Assembly (NCBI GenBank): GCA_014529385.2
Contig: CM043952.1
Location: forward strand, 153,950,057-154,014,056
DNA length: 64,000 bases
Direction: 5' to 3'
DNA from: Adiantum capillus-veneris
Taxonomy: Eukaryota > Streptophyta > Polypodiopsida > Polypodiales > Pteridaceae
The notes under the pieces were generated by a model that was not told where the DNA came from, ran no database searches, and was given only the letters and a program-made list of their open reading frames with translations. How positions within the stretch are numbered: the stretch's first letter is position 1; every line of letters begins with the position of its first letter. Of this stretch, positions 11,130 through 21,501 are shown in pieces. Both the position numbers and the translations under genes were made by a program.

Positions 11130-14100
11130 ATGAACCTACGCTCTGGACGAGTGTTAGAGCACAAGCATATTGGTAGTGCCTCCATTTACGCGGGCACCCA
11201 TTATTCCTCCACCCTAGGTTCTGGACCTTCGACCGGGACTCAAGGTAGCGCAACCCAAGATCCTCATATCGCGTCTAGTGATTCTTCCTCTGACTACGAA
11301 GTCATGGAGGGGTATCCTACACCAAACCCTAATAGTTCAAGTCAAGACATGCATGCCATGGGCCCACAGCCCGGGTCCAGCGTGTTTAGCCGCTTAAAAG
11401 AGACCCTTAGTAGAGCTACTCGCTCCGAACATGCGATTAATGAAATAAATGAAGAGAGTAGGGAAGTAAATTCCTCATTCATACCTAAAATGGACCCTAT
11501 GCTTCTTGAGAGTGTGCATGTGAATGTTCCATCCACTGCACCTCCTGATCCTTTAGGACTATCTCCCTCTGAGGTTTTACTACCCGATGGTAGGAGTCTT
11601 GCCGAAGTGCAAGAGATCGAACGCTATATGCAAGCAACAAGGGAGAGGGAAATTGAGAACCTACGAGGGCTAGAACAAAGTCGAGCCCTGAAAGCAAAAG
11701 CTCCTATGACAACAATCATACCAGCCGAGCAACCGAGTGCTCCCAAGGTAGCAGTCACAGAGGGGCAAGCAATGGGGAGCAATAATGCTCCCACTTCAAG
11801 GGAAACCTCCAGCACGCCAGGCCTAGATGGGATATTCCTAAACAAAAATTGGGAGTATGACCTACAAGCAGAAGCTTTAACTGATCGGTACACAGGACAC
11901 ACCTATCATGTGGGTTGGTTAGATGTTCTACAATCCACATCGGGTGCTACTAGCATAGCTGAGCAACAACAGAAAGTCTGTGATGTCCTCCATAGGATTG
12001 TCGAGTTAGAAAGACAGAACACAGGGATCAACATGCCTTCAACAGGCCTAATGAGATTCTTGGATACGGGAAAGGCCAACCAACCAACCCTGTCACAAAT
12101 GGAGACCCCCTCAGTGAGCCCCATTGATCCTCCATATGTTGTTTCGCCAGGAGCCTCAGTACAATCTGAGCCCACAAGTGGCAGCTTTACCTTCCCAGAT
12201 CTAGCTCATCTTTCTCTTAATGACACTACGGCTACCATGCATATCCCAATGGTGAGCATGACACAAAGTACACCATGGAGTTCATTTGTTAATACTGCGC
12301 CGATGCCTGGTAGCACAGTGCCCCCAACTATACCTACATGTATGTATCAATCATGTGCACCTGTCGTACCTCAGCCTCATGTAGCTCCTACACCTCCGAT
12401 TATTCCAAGAGCTTACAATCCACAATGGAATTATCCAAGCTCTTATACAAGTGGAGCCATGCCATTTAATAATAACATGCCATATCAGGCACCCCCTATG
12501 CCTAGGGCCACGCCTGTAAACTTTGGACCACCGTCTAGTACACCACCATACGAAATATAAGACCCAAGAGCCGCGCGTATGCCAAGGCCAAGGCCAACTC
12601 CCATCTCAAATGTGGTTCCAGGAGCACATACACCCATTATACCTGCTCAAATAGGAGATTTGGCAGCATTTGCTCAAACTATCGGTCGCTCTATGGCGGA
12701 AAACATGCGTGGTGCACCTGATAGAGAGCCTAGGAGCAAGGCAGTTCAAGTAGCTAAGCTCACACAGAAATTCAATGGAGACGGAGATGCTAGAAAGCAT
12801 ATGGAAGTCTTTGAACATGTGTGCGATTCCTTGGAAGAGCACAATGAGCTACATAAGTGTAAGGCTTTGAGTTTGACCCTAAGCGGAAAGGCTGGAGATT
12901 GGTATAGAACCTTAAGAGTAGAAGAAAAAACGATCTACTCTACTCTTAGGAGACTGTTCTTAAAAGAATACATACGAGAGGGACTACTTTGGGGTGTAGC
13001 CTCTCAGCTCCAGAAAGCCCAACGAGAAGAAGGTGAATCCGTGAGAGACTTCATTAGTCGCCTAAAGAATTTGAATTCTCGATGCAATCCAAACGAGCGA
13101 TTCAACAACAACCAATTGCTCGATAGATTCATTAGGGGACTACGACATGAAAGTATCTATAATGGTCTAGTCATTAGAGGTATCACTACTTGGGAAGCAG
13201 TCACCATGAATGCAATCCAATTGGAGGATAATTTAATGATTGCAGGAGAAAGAGTGTCTGCCGAGCCGAAGTCAAGTAGCTCCCAAGCATCAGGGCATGA
13301 GCCAATGAAGATAAAGCCAATCGTGAAAGAGCAAACGATATCTGAGATGACTTTGGCAGATCTCACAAAGGCCATCCAAGAAAGCCTTAGGGGTAATCGT
13401 GCTCCACAAAACACTCATATGTATCCAAGAAGGGAGCAACAATGGTGCTCAATTTGCTTGGGCCCACATACTACGAGTGAATGCCCTACTTTCAGAGTAA
13501 AGTTTAACGGGACTTGTAACGCATGTGGTAGGTATGGCCATCAAGTGAAAGATTACCTAATGCTTAAACGCATCATGGAAAATAAACCGCCTATAGCTTG
13601 GGTAGACTCACCTCGAGTTCCTGCATTGATGCCTACCCCACCCATGGAGCAACAGTTGCCATTACAGCACATGGTCCCTAGAACCCAAAATGTGGTCCAA
13701 ACCACACCGTTGCCACCTCCAGTGCTAGGACCGCAACCCCCTCATCCAAGAGTTACACCTATGAACCAAATAGGTTGCGAGTCATCTAGTACTTATGTAG
13801 ATTGCGAAGAGGACATAGACTCTAGTATCACCTATGGAGTCGACATGCTTGAGGAGTGTCCCATGTACTATATGGAAGACCATTGGGGACAAATCAAGCC
13901 GGTATATCAAGCTACTGTGCTAGCAGCAAGAGGCCAAAACATTAATAGTTTTGCCAGGAGACCACCTCTTCAGTGCTACGAATGTGGTGGACCACATCGA
14001 GTAGCTGAGTGCCCCATTAGAATACAAAAGAATGCCGCACTAATGCAAACCATTCAAGGGAGTGCATTGGCAATGCCAATACTCACTTGTAATCGTTGTG

Positions 14101-14462
14101 GCATAGATCATTTGATCGCACAGTGTCCTAACAATCCAAACGCACCGAAAATCACACCATTGAACATAATAGAGATTGTTGATGGGACACCACCAACTAT
14201 AACCATAGCACCAGTGAATGCACTCACACGGTCGATGCTCCAAAAGCAAAATTACATCCTCGAAGAGAGAGATGCTGCGTCCATTGGCCGAGCGAGAAAG
14301 AAGAAAACACGAAGAAAGAAATCCCTTAATGCTTCTAGCTCGAAACCTAGTTCAAAGACTAACATAGGGACAGGAGAGGATCCCGTGTATATGAATGACC
14401 CTGAGGATGACTCAGATTCGATAGAGACCACGGAGACCAAAACTGTTACTACAAAGGAATAA
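11130..14462 (+). pseudogene. gag part of the E1 polyprotein, two in-frame stops
   Basis: Start chosen at 11130, MNLRSGRVLEH, because E2 starts at the matching MHLRSGRVLEH; an upstream in-frame ATG at 11079 exists. The N-terminal third is Ser/Pro-rich. The retrotransposon-gag core (about 12730-13250) contains LTLSGKAGDWYRTL, GESVRDFISRLKNLNSRC and RFIRGLRHESIYNGL. Four zinc knuckles follow: CSICLGPHTTSEC, CNACGRYGHQVKDY (last Cys lost here, intact in E2), CYECGGPHRVAEC and CNRCGIDHLIAQC. In-frame TAA codons at 12558 and 14460 break it, yet the frame is otherwise continuous into the protease. Role when intact: capsid and nucleocapsid of the virus-like particle. Confidence 0.9.
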
Positions 14463-16382
14463 GCCAGTGAGGAGGATCACGAGAGGGAATTACGACGAAC
14501 ACCAAAAGAGTATTCAAAGTTAAACTACCCAGTTGCGAACCCCCAAGATAAGCCACGAGAGACAAAAAATGAGGATTGCAAGAGAAAGATTGGAACCTAT
14601 CCAGACCCAACAGTGGAAATAGAACGAGTCCAACAACTGAGAGGTTTGGTGGAAGAAACTCAACGAACATTAGAACCTGAACCCAAACACATCCAGATGT
14701 CGGACACAGTGTTTCCCACACAAGTTCAACCTCACAAGAACTACAGGCCGTTAGCTATACCCAGTATCATTCGGGAAGAGAGTGAGGGTAGGACATCTGA
14801 AAGTGGACACACACCTTTCCTACTAGAGAGAATGTTTGGTGAGGGAATGCCCGACCCCCTTGAGGAAGTGGAGATTCCATCTTCACCATTCTCTTGTCAG
14901 GGTCCTACGTCCCACAAGATGCCATTAAATGTTGCCAAATTGATGGATTTCATGTCTTCAGAAGTTAGAACCACCATCATGTCCAAACTATATAAAGACC
15001 CTGAGCTAGTCTCAGCTCTTCGAGCCTTCCTCAATGGAGAATTACAGGCCGGATTACCACAGTTTACACATATGAACAAACCTGACTCGGTAATGAATGA
15101 GGAGGAACATTTAGCACCACCATCTGACCTAGCAGGACATGAATCTGTAATTGAAGTACCCGTTAACAAGTTGGGGCAATACTTTGAAGGTGATGAATCT
15201 AATGCTACTCTACCAATCACCACTAAAGGATTAACTGTAAAGGGAGTCCTTGACGGTGGTGTGGGAGTCAGCATGGTGACAAAGAGTTTTTGGGAGTCTA
15301 TGGGGCGACCTCACCTTGAAGCCACAAGCGTAGTGGTAAAAATGGCTAATGGATCTATTGTTACGCCTATTGGAATGCTTAAGGATCTCAGGATCAAGGT
15401 CTTGGGACACAAGGTAAGGCAGACTTTCATTGTTATGGATTTTTCCAAGCATCCTATGTCATTTGAGATGATCTTAGGGCGTCCATTCATGAGGGAAGCA
15501 AAAATGGTGCATGACTGGTCCAAAAACCACGTCTACTTACAGTTCCAAGACTCTGTCATTCGAGTTGATCTTGTAAGTGGTCGAACGCATCCTCTAGGAA
15601 ATAAATTCATCATTGATAATCGATCAGACACAACAATTCACTCAGCTCCATTACAGTATTGTTACACGTGTAACGAAGACATGGATATTGGGGAGAACTC
15701 TCCTTATATGGATATCCTACCCGGAATGGCTGAGTCAGACAATGTCGATTGGGTACACCTAGCGGCAACTATAGATACATGGGGAGCTAGAGGAACAACC
15801 TGGGTAACACCAGATGGGGAAGAGATACCACACATTGCACCAGTAAACATGGTAGGTGTGACACATGTAACATCCGATGATAAGAAAGAGGCACACCTAC
15901 CTGAGAGTGAAACCGATGATTCCTCAAAGGCTTCAGGCCAATACACATCAAAAACAGAATCTCGGGGAGAAATGGATTCAGAACCTAAGGAAACATCGAG
16001 TGAGCCAAGTATAGAAACTGAACACTCAAGGTCTAGTACGACCATCTATGGTAATTTATATGAGAGTGAAGAAGATACAAGCGAAGACCTATCAAGCGAG
16101 TCGAGTTCAAACATTTACCAAAATCAAAACCTTAACAAGAAACAAAGGTCATATAAGAGACGACGATATCGAGCGAATGTGAGAGCTAGGACAAACAAGG
16201 AAAGATCTACTGCAGAATGGCTTAGCTATCTAGGGGCATGTGATGCTCATCGAAAGCTAGTAGACAATTGGGGTGAACATCTCCAAAGTGTCATGTGGTG
16301 CAGCCCGCGACCCATTGACCTCGCTCAATTGGAGGTTACACAGCCGAAATTGAGTCGAACTATAAGAAGACGTCAAAATTGA
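14463..16382 (+). pseudogene. PRO1 part of the E1 polyprotein
   Basis: Continues the gag frame. After a linker, VNKLGQYFEGDESNATLPI leads to the active-site region VLDGGVGVSMV (near 15250) and later EMILGRPFM (near 15468) and VHDWSKNHVYLQF. This is a retropepsin-type fold, but the triad reads DGG rather than DTG or DSG, as in E2 and M1. The region then runs through an acidic, Ser-rich linker (15890-16100) and a basic patch, and ends at an in-frame TGA (16380-16382). Whether DGG is active is unknown; a second protease lies after integrase. Confidence 0.85.
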
Positions 16383-18299
16383 GAGTTAGCACAACAACAA
16401 AAGGAGGCAGAACTAAAAGAAAGGTCTCCGACAGGTCAAGAGCCTGCTGACTTACATACGGCTCCTGAACATTTTAAATCTTATACCACGGGGGAGCGAA
16501 AGGTTGTGTATGCCAAAGCCCAACGAATACCTACCAATGGGAGCAGTGGAGTCTATGATGGTCCAGCGGTAGTTAAAGAGATAGAATTAGCAGGACCAGG
16601 TGAGGAGTCTAAACCAGACTTTATTGCTCAAGACCTTACCGAAACTGAAGAGGTTGTACTTAAGGAGCTCCTCAAGGAATACAAGGATATCTTTGCTTGG
16701 ACATATCATGACATGAAGGGCGTTCCACCTTCTGTGGTGCAACATACAATTCCCATGATCAACACTGCTAAACCCGTCCAACAACGACCCTATCCAATGA
16801 ATCCTAAGTACGCCAAAATTGTACAAGAGCAGATTGAAAAACTTATCCAGTGTGGATTCATATACCCTATTGAGCACTCAGAATGGGTTTCTCCAATAGT
16901 CATTGTGCCAAAAAATAATTGGAAACTAAGAGTGTGCGTGGACCTCAAGAAAGTTAATGCAGCTACTAGGAGAGATCATTATCCCTTGCCATATTCAGAA
17001 CACGTGCTTGAAAGAGTTGCGGGCAAGGAAGCTTATAGCTTTTTAGATGGGTACTCTGGTTACAATCAAATCACAATTGCATTAGAGGACCAAGCTAAAA
17101 CTGCTTTTATCACAGAGTTTGGAGTGTTTGCATTTCGTGTTATGGCTTTTGGCTTAACGAATGCACCTGCTACATTCCAACGATTAATAAACACTGCGTT
17201 TAAAGAATTTCTAAGGGAGTTTTGTGAAGCTTTCCTAGACGACCTTTGTGTTTATTCTTCTTGGGAGAAGCATTTGTTATATCTACGAAAAATATTTTAA
17301 AGGTGCAGATTTTATCGCATCTCATTGAACCCTTTCAAATGCCAATTTTGGGTTAAGCATGGAGTCATTCTAGGACATATAGTGTCCAAGAACGGGATAT
17401 CCACCGATGAGAGTAAGATTAAAGCCATTGCCGATTTGCCACCACCTACAAACTATAAAGGAGTTCAAAGATTTATGGGCCATGTTGGTTATTATCGAAG
17501 ATTTATTTTAAACTTTGCCGAGATAGCGCGTCCATTGTACAAGCTTCTTATTGAGTTTCATTGGACGGAAGAATGTCATCAATCTTATGAGTTATTAAAG
17601 AAGGCCCTAACAAGTGCTCCAATCCTACGAACACCCGATTGGAATGTACCTTTTCATGTGCATATCGATGCATCAAATTTTGCTATTGGGTGTGTTCTAA
17701 CTCAACCAGGAGAACATAAATTGGACTACCCTATTAGCTTTGCAAGTCGCCAATTAAATGATGCTGAGATGAACTACACTACTACAGAGCGCGAAGGTCT
17801 AGCTATGATTTACGCAGTAAAGAAATTTTGCTATTACCTTCTTGCTACCAAGTTTGTGTTTTATGTTGATCATCAAGCATTGCTATATTTGGTAAACAAG
17901 CCGTGTTCCACAGGTCGAATTACACGATGGTTGTTAATTCTTCTTGAGTTTGACTTCACCGTTGTTGTGAGGCCTGGGAGGAAACATGTCATGGCGGATC
18001 ATTTATCTCGTATCCCTAATGGGGAAGCTCCTACCGAGGTTGATAATGAATTACCTGATACTCCTTTGTTCATTGTTGAGACAATGCCTGAATGGAGTGA
18101 AAAGATTGTTAACTTCTTAGTTAATGGTTTTCCACCCAAGGAACTGCGAAAAGATATAGCTCGAAAATTAATCAAGGAATGCGAACCCTATTGCTTACTG
18201 GCTGGAACTCTCTATAAGAGAGGAAAAGATGATGTTCTTAGACGCTGTGCCCGCGAGGATGAGTATTTATATATTCTACAAGAGGCACACATGGGTGTA
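16383..18299 (+). pseudogene. Reverse transcriptase and RNase H of the E1 polyprotein
   Basis: In frame with gag-PRO1. RT blocks: HTIPMINTAKPVQQRPYPMN, WVSPIVIVPKNN, LRVCVDLKKVNAATRRDHYP, FLDGYSGYNQITI, FGLTNAPATFQRL and catalytic FLDDLCVYSS (about 17230-17260). An in-frame TAA (17298) replaces a likely Gln codon. The thumb LGHIVSKNGIS follows, then one complete RNase H with HVHIDASNFAIG, TTTEREGLAMIYAVK, FYVDHQALLYLV and ADHLSRIPN, so all four acidic residues are visible. No second, archaeal-type RNase H is present, unlike M1. The frame is lost in the triplication at 18244. Confidence 0.9.
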
Positions 18300-18408
18300 G
18301 CTGTGCCCGCGAGGATGAGTATTTATATATTCTACAAGAGGCACTCATCCTCGCTGTGCCTGCGAGGATGAGTATTTATATATTCTACAAGAGGCACACA
18401 TGGGTGTA
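18244..18408 (+). repeat. Triplicated 56-bp segment in E1 integrase
   Basis: Three tandem units (18244-18299, 18300-18352, 18353-18408) starting GCTGTGCCYGCGAGG. The middle unit ends in ACTCATCCTC instead of the normal end; that is the reverse complement of GAGGATGAGT inside the same unit, giving a potential hairpin. The net gain of 109 bp shifts the frame by one. Confidence 0.9.
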
Positions 18409-19509
18409 GCTGGTGGTCACTTTTCAGGAAACTTGACTGCCTGAAAGATCTTACAGTCAGGCTATTGGTGGCCCACTCTGTTTAAGGATGCATCACTTTT
18501 TGCAAAGGGATGTGATGAATGCCAACGCTTCAACAAGCCACAAAGAAGGGATAGGATGCCTCTACATCCCATCAAGGTAACCCAACCATTTGAAAAGTGG
18601 GGCTTAGACTTTGTAGGACCGATTAGTCCGGCTGCACGTAACACGCAATCACGATATATCATTGTGGCTACCGACTATGTAACCAAATGGGCTGAAGCAA
18701 AAGCAACACGAAAGGCGGATGCAAAAACAACAGCTAAGTTCCTCTTTGAGAACATTATCACACGTTTTGGATGCCCCTTTGAACTTGTGAGTGACAATGG
18801 AACTCATTTTATAAATGAAGTAATAAAAGAACTCACATCAAACTTCATGATATCTCACCACAAATCTACACCCTATTATCCCCAAGCAAATGGCCAAGCT
18901 GAGAGTACCAACAAAACTCTCATCTCCATTTTGACAGAGACAGTTGAGGCTCATCACACTGATTGGGACCTAAAGCTTACATCAGCTTTATGGGCTTATC
19001 GTACTGCGTATAAAGTTGCTATTAATTGCACACCGTTTAAGATGGTGTATGGCCAAGAAGCAGTTATGCCATGGGAGTTTGTCATTCCTAGTCTTCGAGT
19101 AGCTTCTCAAGAAGGTTGGGATGGTAACCCTTTAGTGGAGCGATTATATATCCTGGAAAGGCTAGATGAAGAGAGGCAATTAGGTGTGTGAAATGCTCTA
19201 GTGGAGAAGGATAGGAGAAAGAAGTGGTTTGATAGCCATTTAAAGGATAAAGACATCAAGGTTGGTGATAAAGTTCTTATGTACGGGGTACGTAATGAAA
19301 AGAAGAAATTGAAATACGCTGGTAAGGGACCATATCGAGTGTGTGAAATTACCCCGCAAGGTACCATTCGCGTAGAGACTCTAGATGGAGTTGAAACCAT
19401 TGGATTCCTTAATGGGAGTAAATTCAAAAGATATTATGATCCTCTAAGCCAGGAAGAGTTGCAAGCCATCCATCAAAAGAAGGCTGCCAAGGAACAAGCA
19501 GAGCTTTAA
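18353..19509 (+). pseudogene. Integrase of the E1 polyprotein
   Basis: H2C2 finger: EAHMGVAGGHF...YWWPTLF...GCDECQRF (18390-18535), single here, unlike A0. Core: KWGLDFVGPI (first Asp), ATDYVTKW, LVSDNGTHF (second Asp) and GQAESTNKTL (Glu). The C-terminal part has LWAYRTAYKVAINCTPFKMVYG and, after an in-frame TGA (19189-19191), KVGDKVLMYG and a YRVCEITPQGTIRVETLDG barrel-like segment. A TGA near 18440 and a TAA at 19507 also interrupt it. No chromodomain follows. Its job would be insertion of cDNA into the host genome. Confidence 0.9.
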
Positions 19510-20418
19510 AAAATCCAAGCAAGAGTTGAGGCTCAAGAACGACAACAACGTCTTAGACGCCAACGAGAGGCTAATCTGGGAATCACGCAAGCATTTTTCG
19601 AGGACACAGATGACGACTCATTAGAATCTGAGCCACCCCTACGATAGGCAATTGAGCTAAATAGCCCCTATGGGAAAGTGCTATACAATGCCTTATTAGA
19701 TACGGGAGCTAAACACAATTTGTTATCCTATGGAGTTTGGTGTCAATTAGGGAAACCGACCCTATCCCCGAGTACGATGCAAGTCAAGGGCATTAATAAA
19801 AAGAAAACTGCTATTCTTGGAGTCCTTCAGACCCTTGTTGTCTATGACAATGGAAGCATAGTGCAGAGGTTTCTAGTCATGCCCGCGGGAGCTATGGAAG
19901 GCCACGTAAACTTGGGACGCACGTGGATGTTGGCAACCAAATGCACTATTGATTGGGATACTGTTAGTGTCACAACGCGACCACCGACTCTTACCCCTAT
20001 CATTCAAGCAAAGTCACCTACGTTGCAAACTCTAGCAAAGTTGAAGGATAGCCAACATTCACAAGCCAAGGTGGTTAACTCGTCTTTGCCGGCTACCCAT
20101 GAATCTAGCACTTCAACACTTGTAGTTGCAGCAAGCAGTAATATTGCACGTACTCAAGCTGCACAACCTAAGAGTACATATCAATGGGTCCCCAAGGCCT
20201 TACTTCCAACTACCTCAACCCTCCCATCCATTTCAAGAAAAAATTTCCTGGGAAAACCAAGAGCGCGCCCTAAGAGAGTCAAGACCAAATCACGATGGAT
20301 TCCAAAACAACTATTAGAAGCCCAAGGCTACTATGATGGAAATGAGCAAATTTGGGTACCTAAACGTAAAATGTGTCCTTCCCTATCGACAACAACCCAT
20401 ATGAGTCCAACAGTGTAA
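19510..20418 (+). pseudogene. Second protease (PRO2) of E1, after integrase
   Basis: In frame with integrase after a short Gln/Arg-rich, probably coiled segment. The open part (19678-20418) starts LYNALLDTGAKHNLLSYGVW: DTGA is a canonical retropepsin triad preceded by hydrophobic residues. MQVKGINKKKTAILGVLQ follows and then the flap-distal HVNLGRTWMLATKCTIDW, matching the usual ILGRPWL position. The domain spans about 110 residues, the size of a retropepsin monomer. E1 also has PRO1 between gag and RT. A0 has a comparable decayed domain in the same place; E2 has lost it. The downstream piece enters the WxPK region; a one-base shift near 20395 closes this frame. Confidence 0.75.
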
Positions 20419-20831
20419 CGCTAAAGCCAATGGCAGACCGTGGGAAGGGAAAGATCACAGAATGCTACACACCTAGTCCAGAGCTAGTTTGGGCTCCAAG
20501 GCAAAACCAATTTATTGCACCTAGCTCAGGAAGGGGGGAATTCCATGAAGCTTCTAGCTCCTCATGTAATACATCCATAGAGGTAAAAGCTTCTACACAG
20601 CCTCCATCTATAGTAATGGACCTCCATGAAGCTACAAAAGAGTCCACACCTCCCAGTGTTCAAGAATCACCTGATGAACCACTTCAAGTTCGATCCTGGG
20701 AGAGTACCTTACCACCCTTGCAACTTGACGAGGCACCTAGGGTAATAGAAAACTACTGGCAAAAATCCTCACCTATTACCAACTGGAACAATTGGTTTCA
20801 AAGGGTGACAAGCTCATTTCAAACGGTATGA
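20158..20831 (+). pseudogene. C-terminal WxPK-repeat domain of E1
   Basis: Basic, Ser/Thr/Pro-rich tail carrying four spaced Trp-x-Pro-Lys motifs or variants: YQWVPK, RWIPKQLLEAQGYY, IWVPKRK and LVWAPRQ. After a frameshift near 20395 it continues as DRGKGKITECYTPSPELVW and ends SSFQTV at a TGA (20829-20831). The last 310 bp are about 98% identical to E2. Function unknown; no enzyme motif is seen. Its retention in E2, which lost every enzyme except PRO1, suggests a structural or nucleic-acid-binding role (inference). Confidence 0.7.
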
Positions 20832-20838
20832 TCTGCCC

Positions 20839-20852
20839 AAGGAAGGGGGGAG
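20839..20852 (+). promoter_or_regulatory. Internal polypurine tract of E1
   Basis: AAGGAAGGGGGGAG lies 8 nt after the polyprotein stop and is followed at once by TGTTTG, the layout usually seen at a PPT/LTR boundary, yet the true 3' LTR is 2 kb downstream with its own PPT. Identical tract in E2 (60827-60840). Candidate central PPT or relic of a former LTR boundary. Confidence 0.5.
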
Positions 20853-20933
20853 TGTTTGTGGACATCCATCATTCACTTGATTCCCTCTCAACCTTTCTCC
20901 CTGACCTCTTAATCTCCGATCTTAGGGAATGTA

Positions 20934-20941
20934 TATATAAA
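20934..20941 (+). promoter_or_regulatory. TATA-like box upstream of the E1 accessory ORF
   Basis: TATATAAA in GGGAATGTATATATAAAG, about 140 bp before the ATG at 21079. E2 keeps the same neighbourhood (GGGAATGTACATATAAAG, 60916-60930). A promoter function is inferred only. Confidence 0.4.
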
Positions 20942-21078
20942 GCCTTATACTCACAAAAAAAAGATAAAAAAAGTAAAAGAGCAAGAGCCATAACACAAAT
21001 CATAAAAACAAATTATGCACAAGAACACGACCCTTGTAATATTTGCACTCTAACCATCATCTATTTGCGTGTACAGAT

Positions 21079-21501
21079 ATGGCTAGTACGCTAGAGTCAT
21101 CCACTCCTGCCTTGGGTGAGAGGTACCCTCGTTACTTTTCACAAATATTTCACATGGTCTTTCCAGTGCTTGCATGTGAATGGGATTTGATAGGGACGCT
21201 AGCATGTGAGAGGAATTTTGAGGAGTTCGAATGGCTGATACGTCTCTTGACCACGTCTGATCCATATTTAGAAGAGAGTGTTTCTCCCATTGCACAAGCC
21301 TACCCTTTTGACCAAGATGACTATAGGCGTCTAATGACCTTCTTAGTAAACATGGGCACCTATGATGAAGAAGAAAATTTACACGACTACACGGATGGCA
21401 CATATGGTCTCATGGATGATGACTTTGTTTATCTCGACGACGAGGATAGGGGTTTAGCCTTAGGGTTTCCCCCCAACCTCTACAATATCCTATTCCCTTG
21501 A
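21079..21501 (+). CDS. Accessory ORF of E1, unknown function
   Basis: 140 codons from ATG at 21079 (MASTLESSTPALGERYPRYF); an in-frame ATG 36 bp upstream exists but its extension MHSNHHLFACTD looks like leader. The product is acidic, with a mildly hydrophobic centre (IFHMVFPVLACEWDLIGTLA) and an Asp/Glu-rich C-terminal half, including YDEEENLHDY and DDDFVYLDDED. I recognise no domain, no signal peptide and no clear membrane helix. It is free of stops although the neighbouring polyprotein is riddled with them. The position, after pol and before the 3' LTR, is where env-like or captured genes occur in plant Athila elements. A sequence ending in GTGTACAG just before the ATG could be a splice acceptor. 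E2 lacks this ORF. Confidence 0.5.
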   Translation: MASTLESSTPALGERYPRYFSQIFHMVFPVLACEWDLIGTLACERNFEEFEWLIRLLTTSDPYLEESVSPIAQAYPFDQDDYRRLMTFLVNMGTYDEEENLHDYTDGTYGLMDDDFVYLDDEDRGLALGFPPNLYNILFP

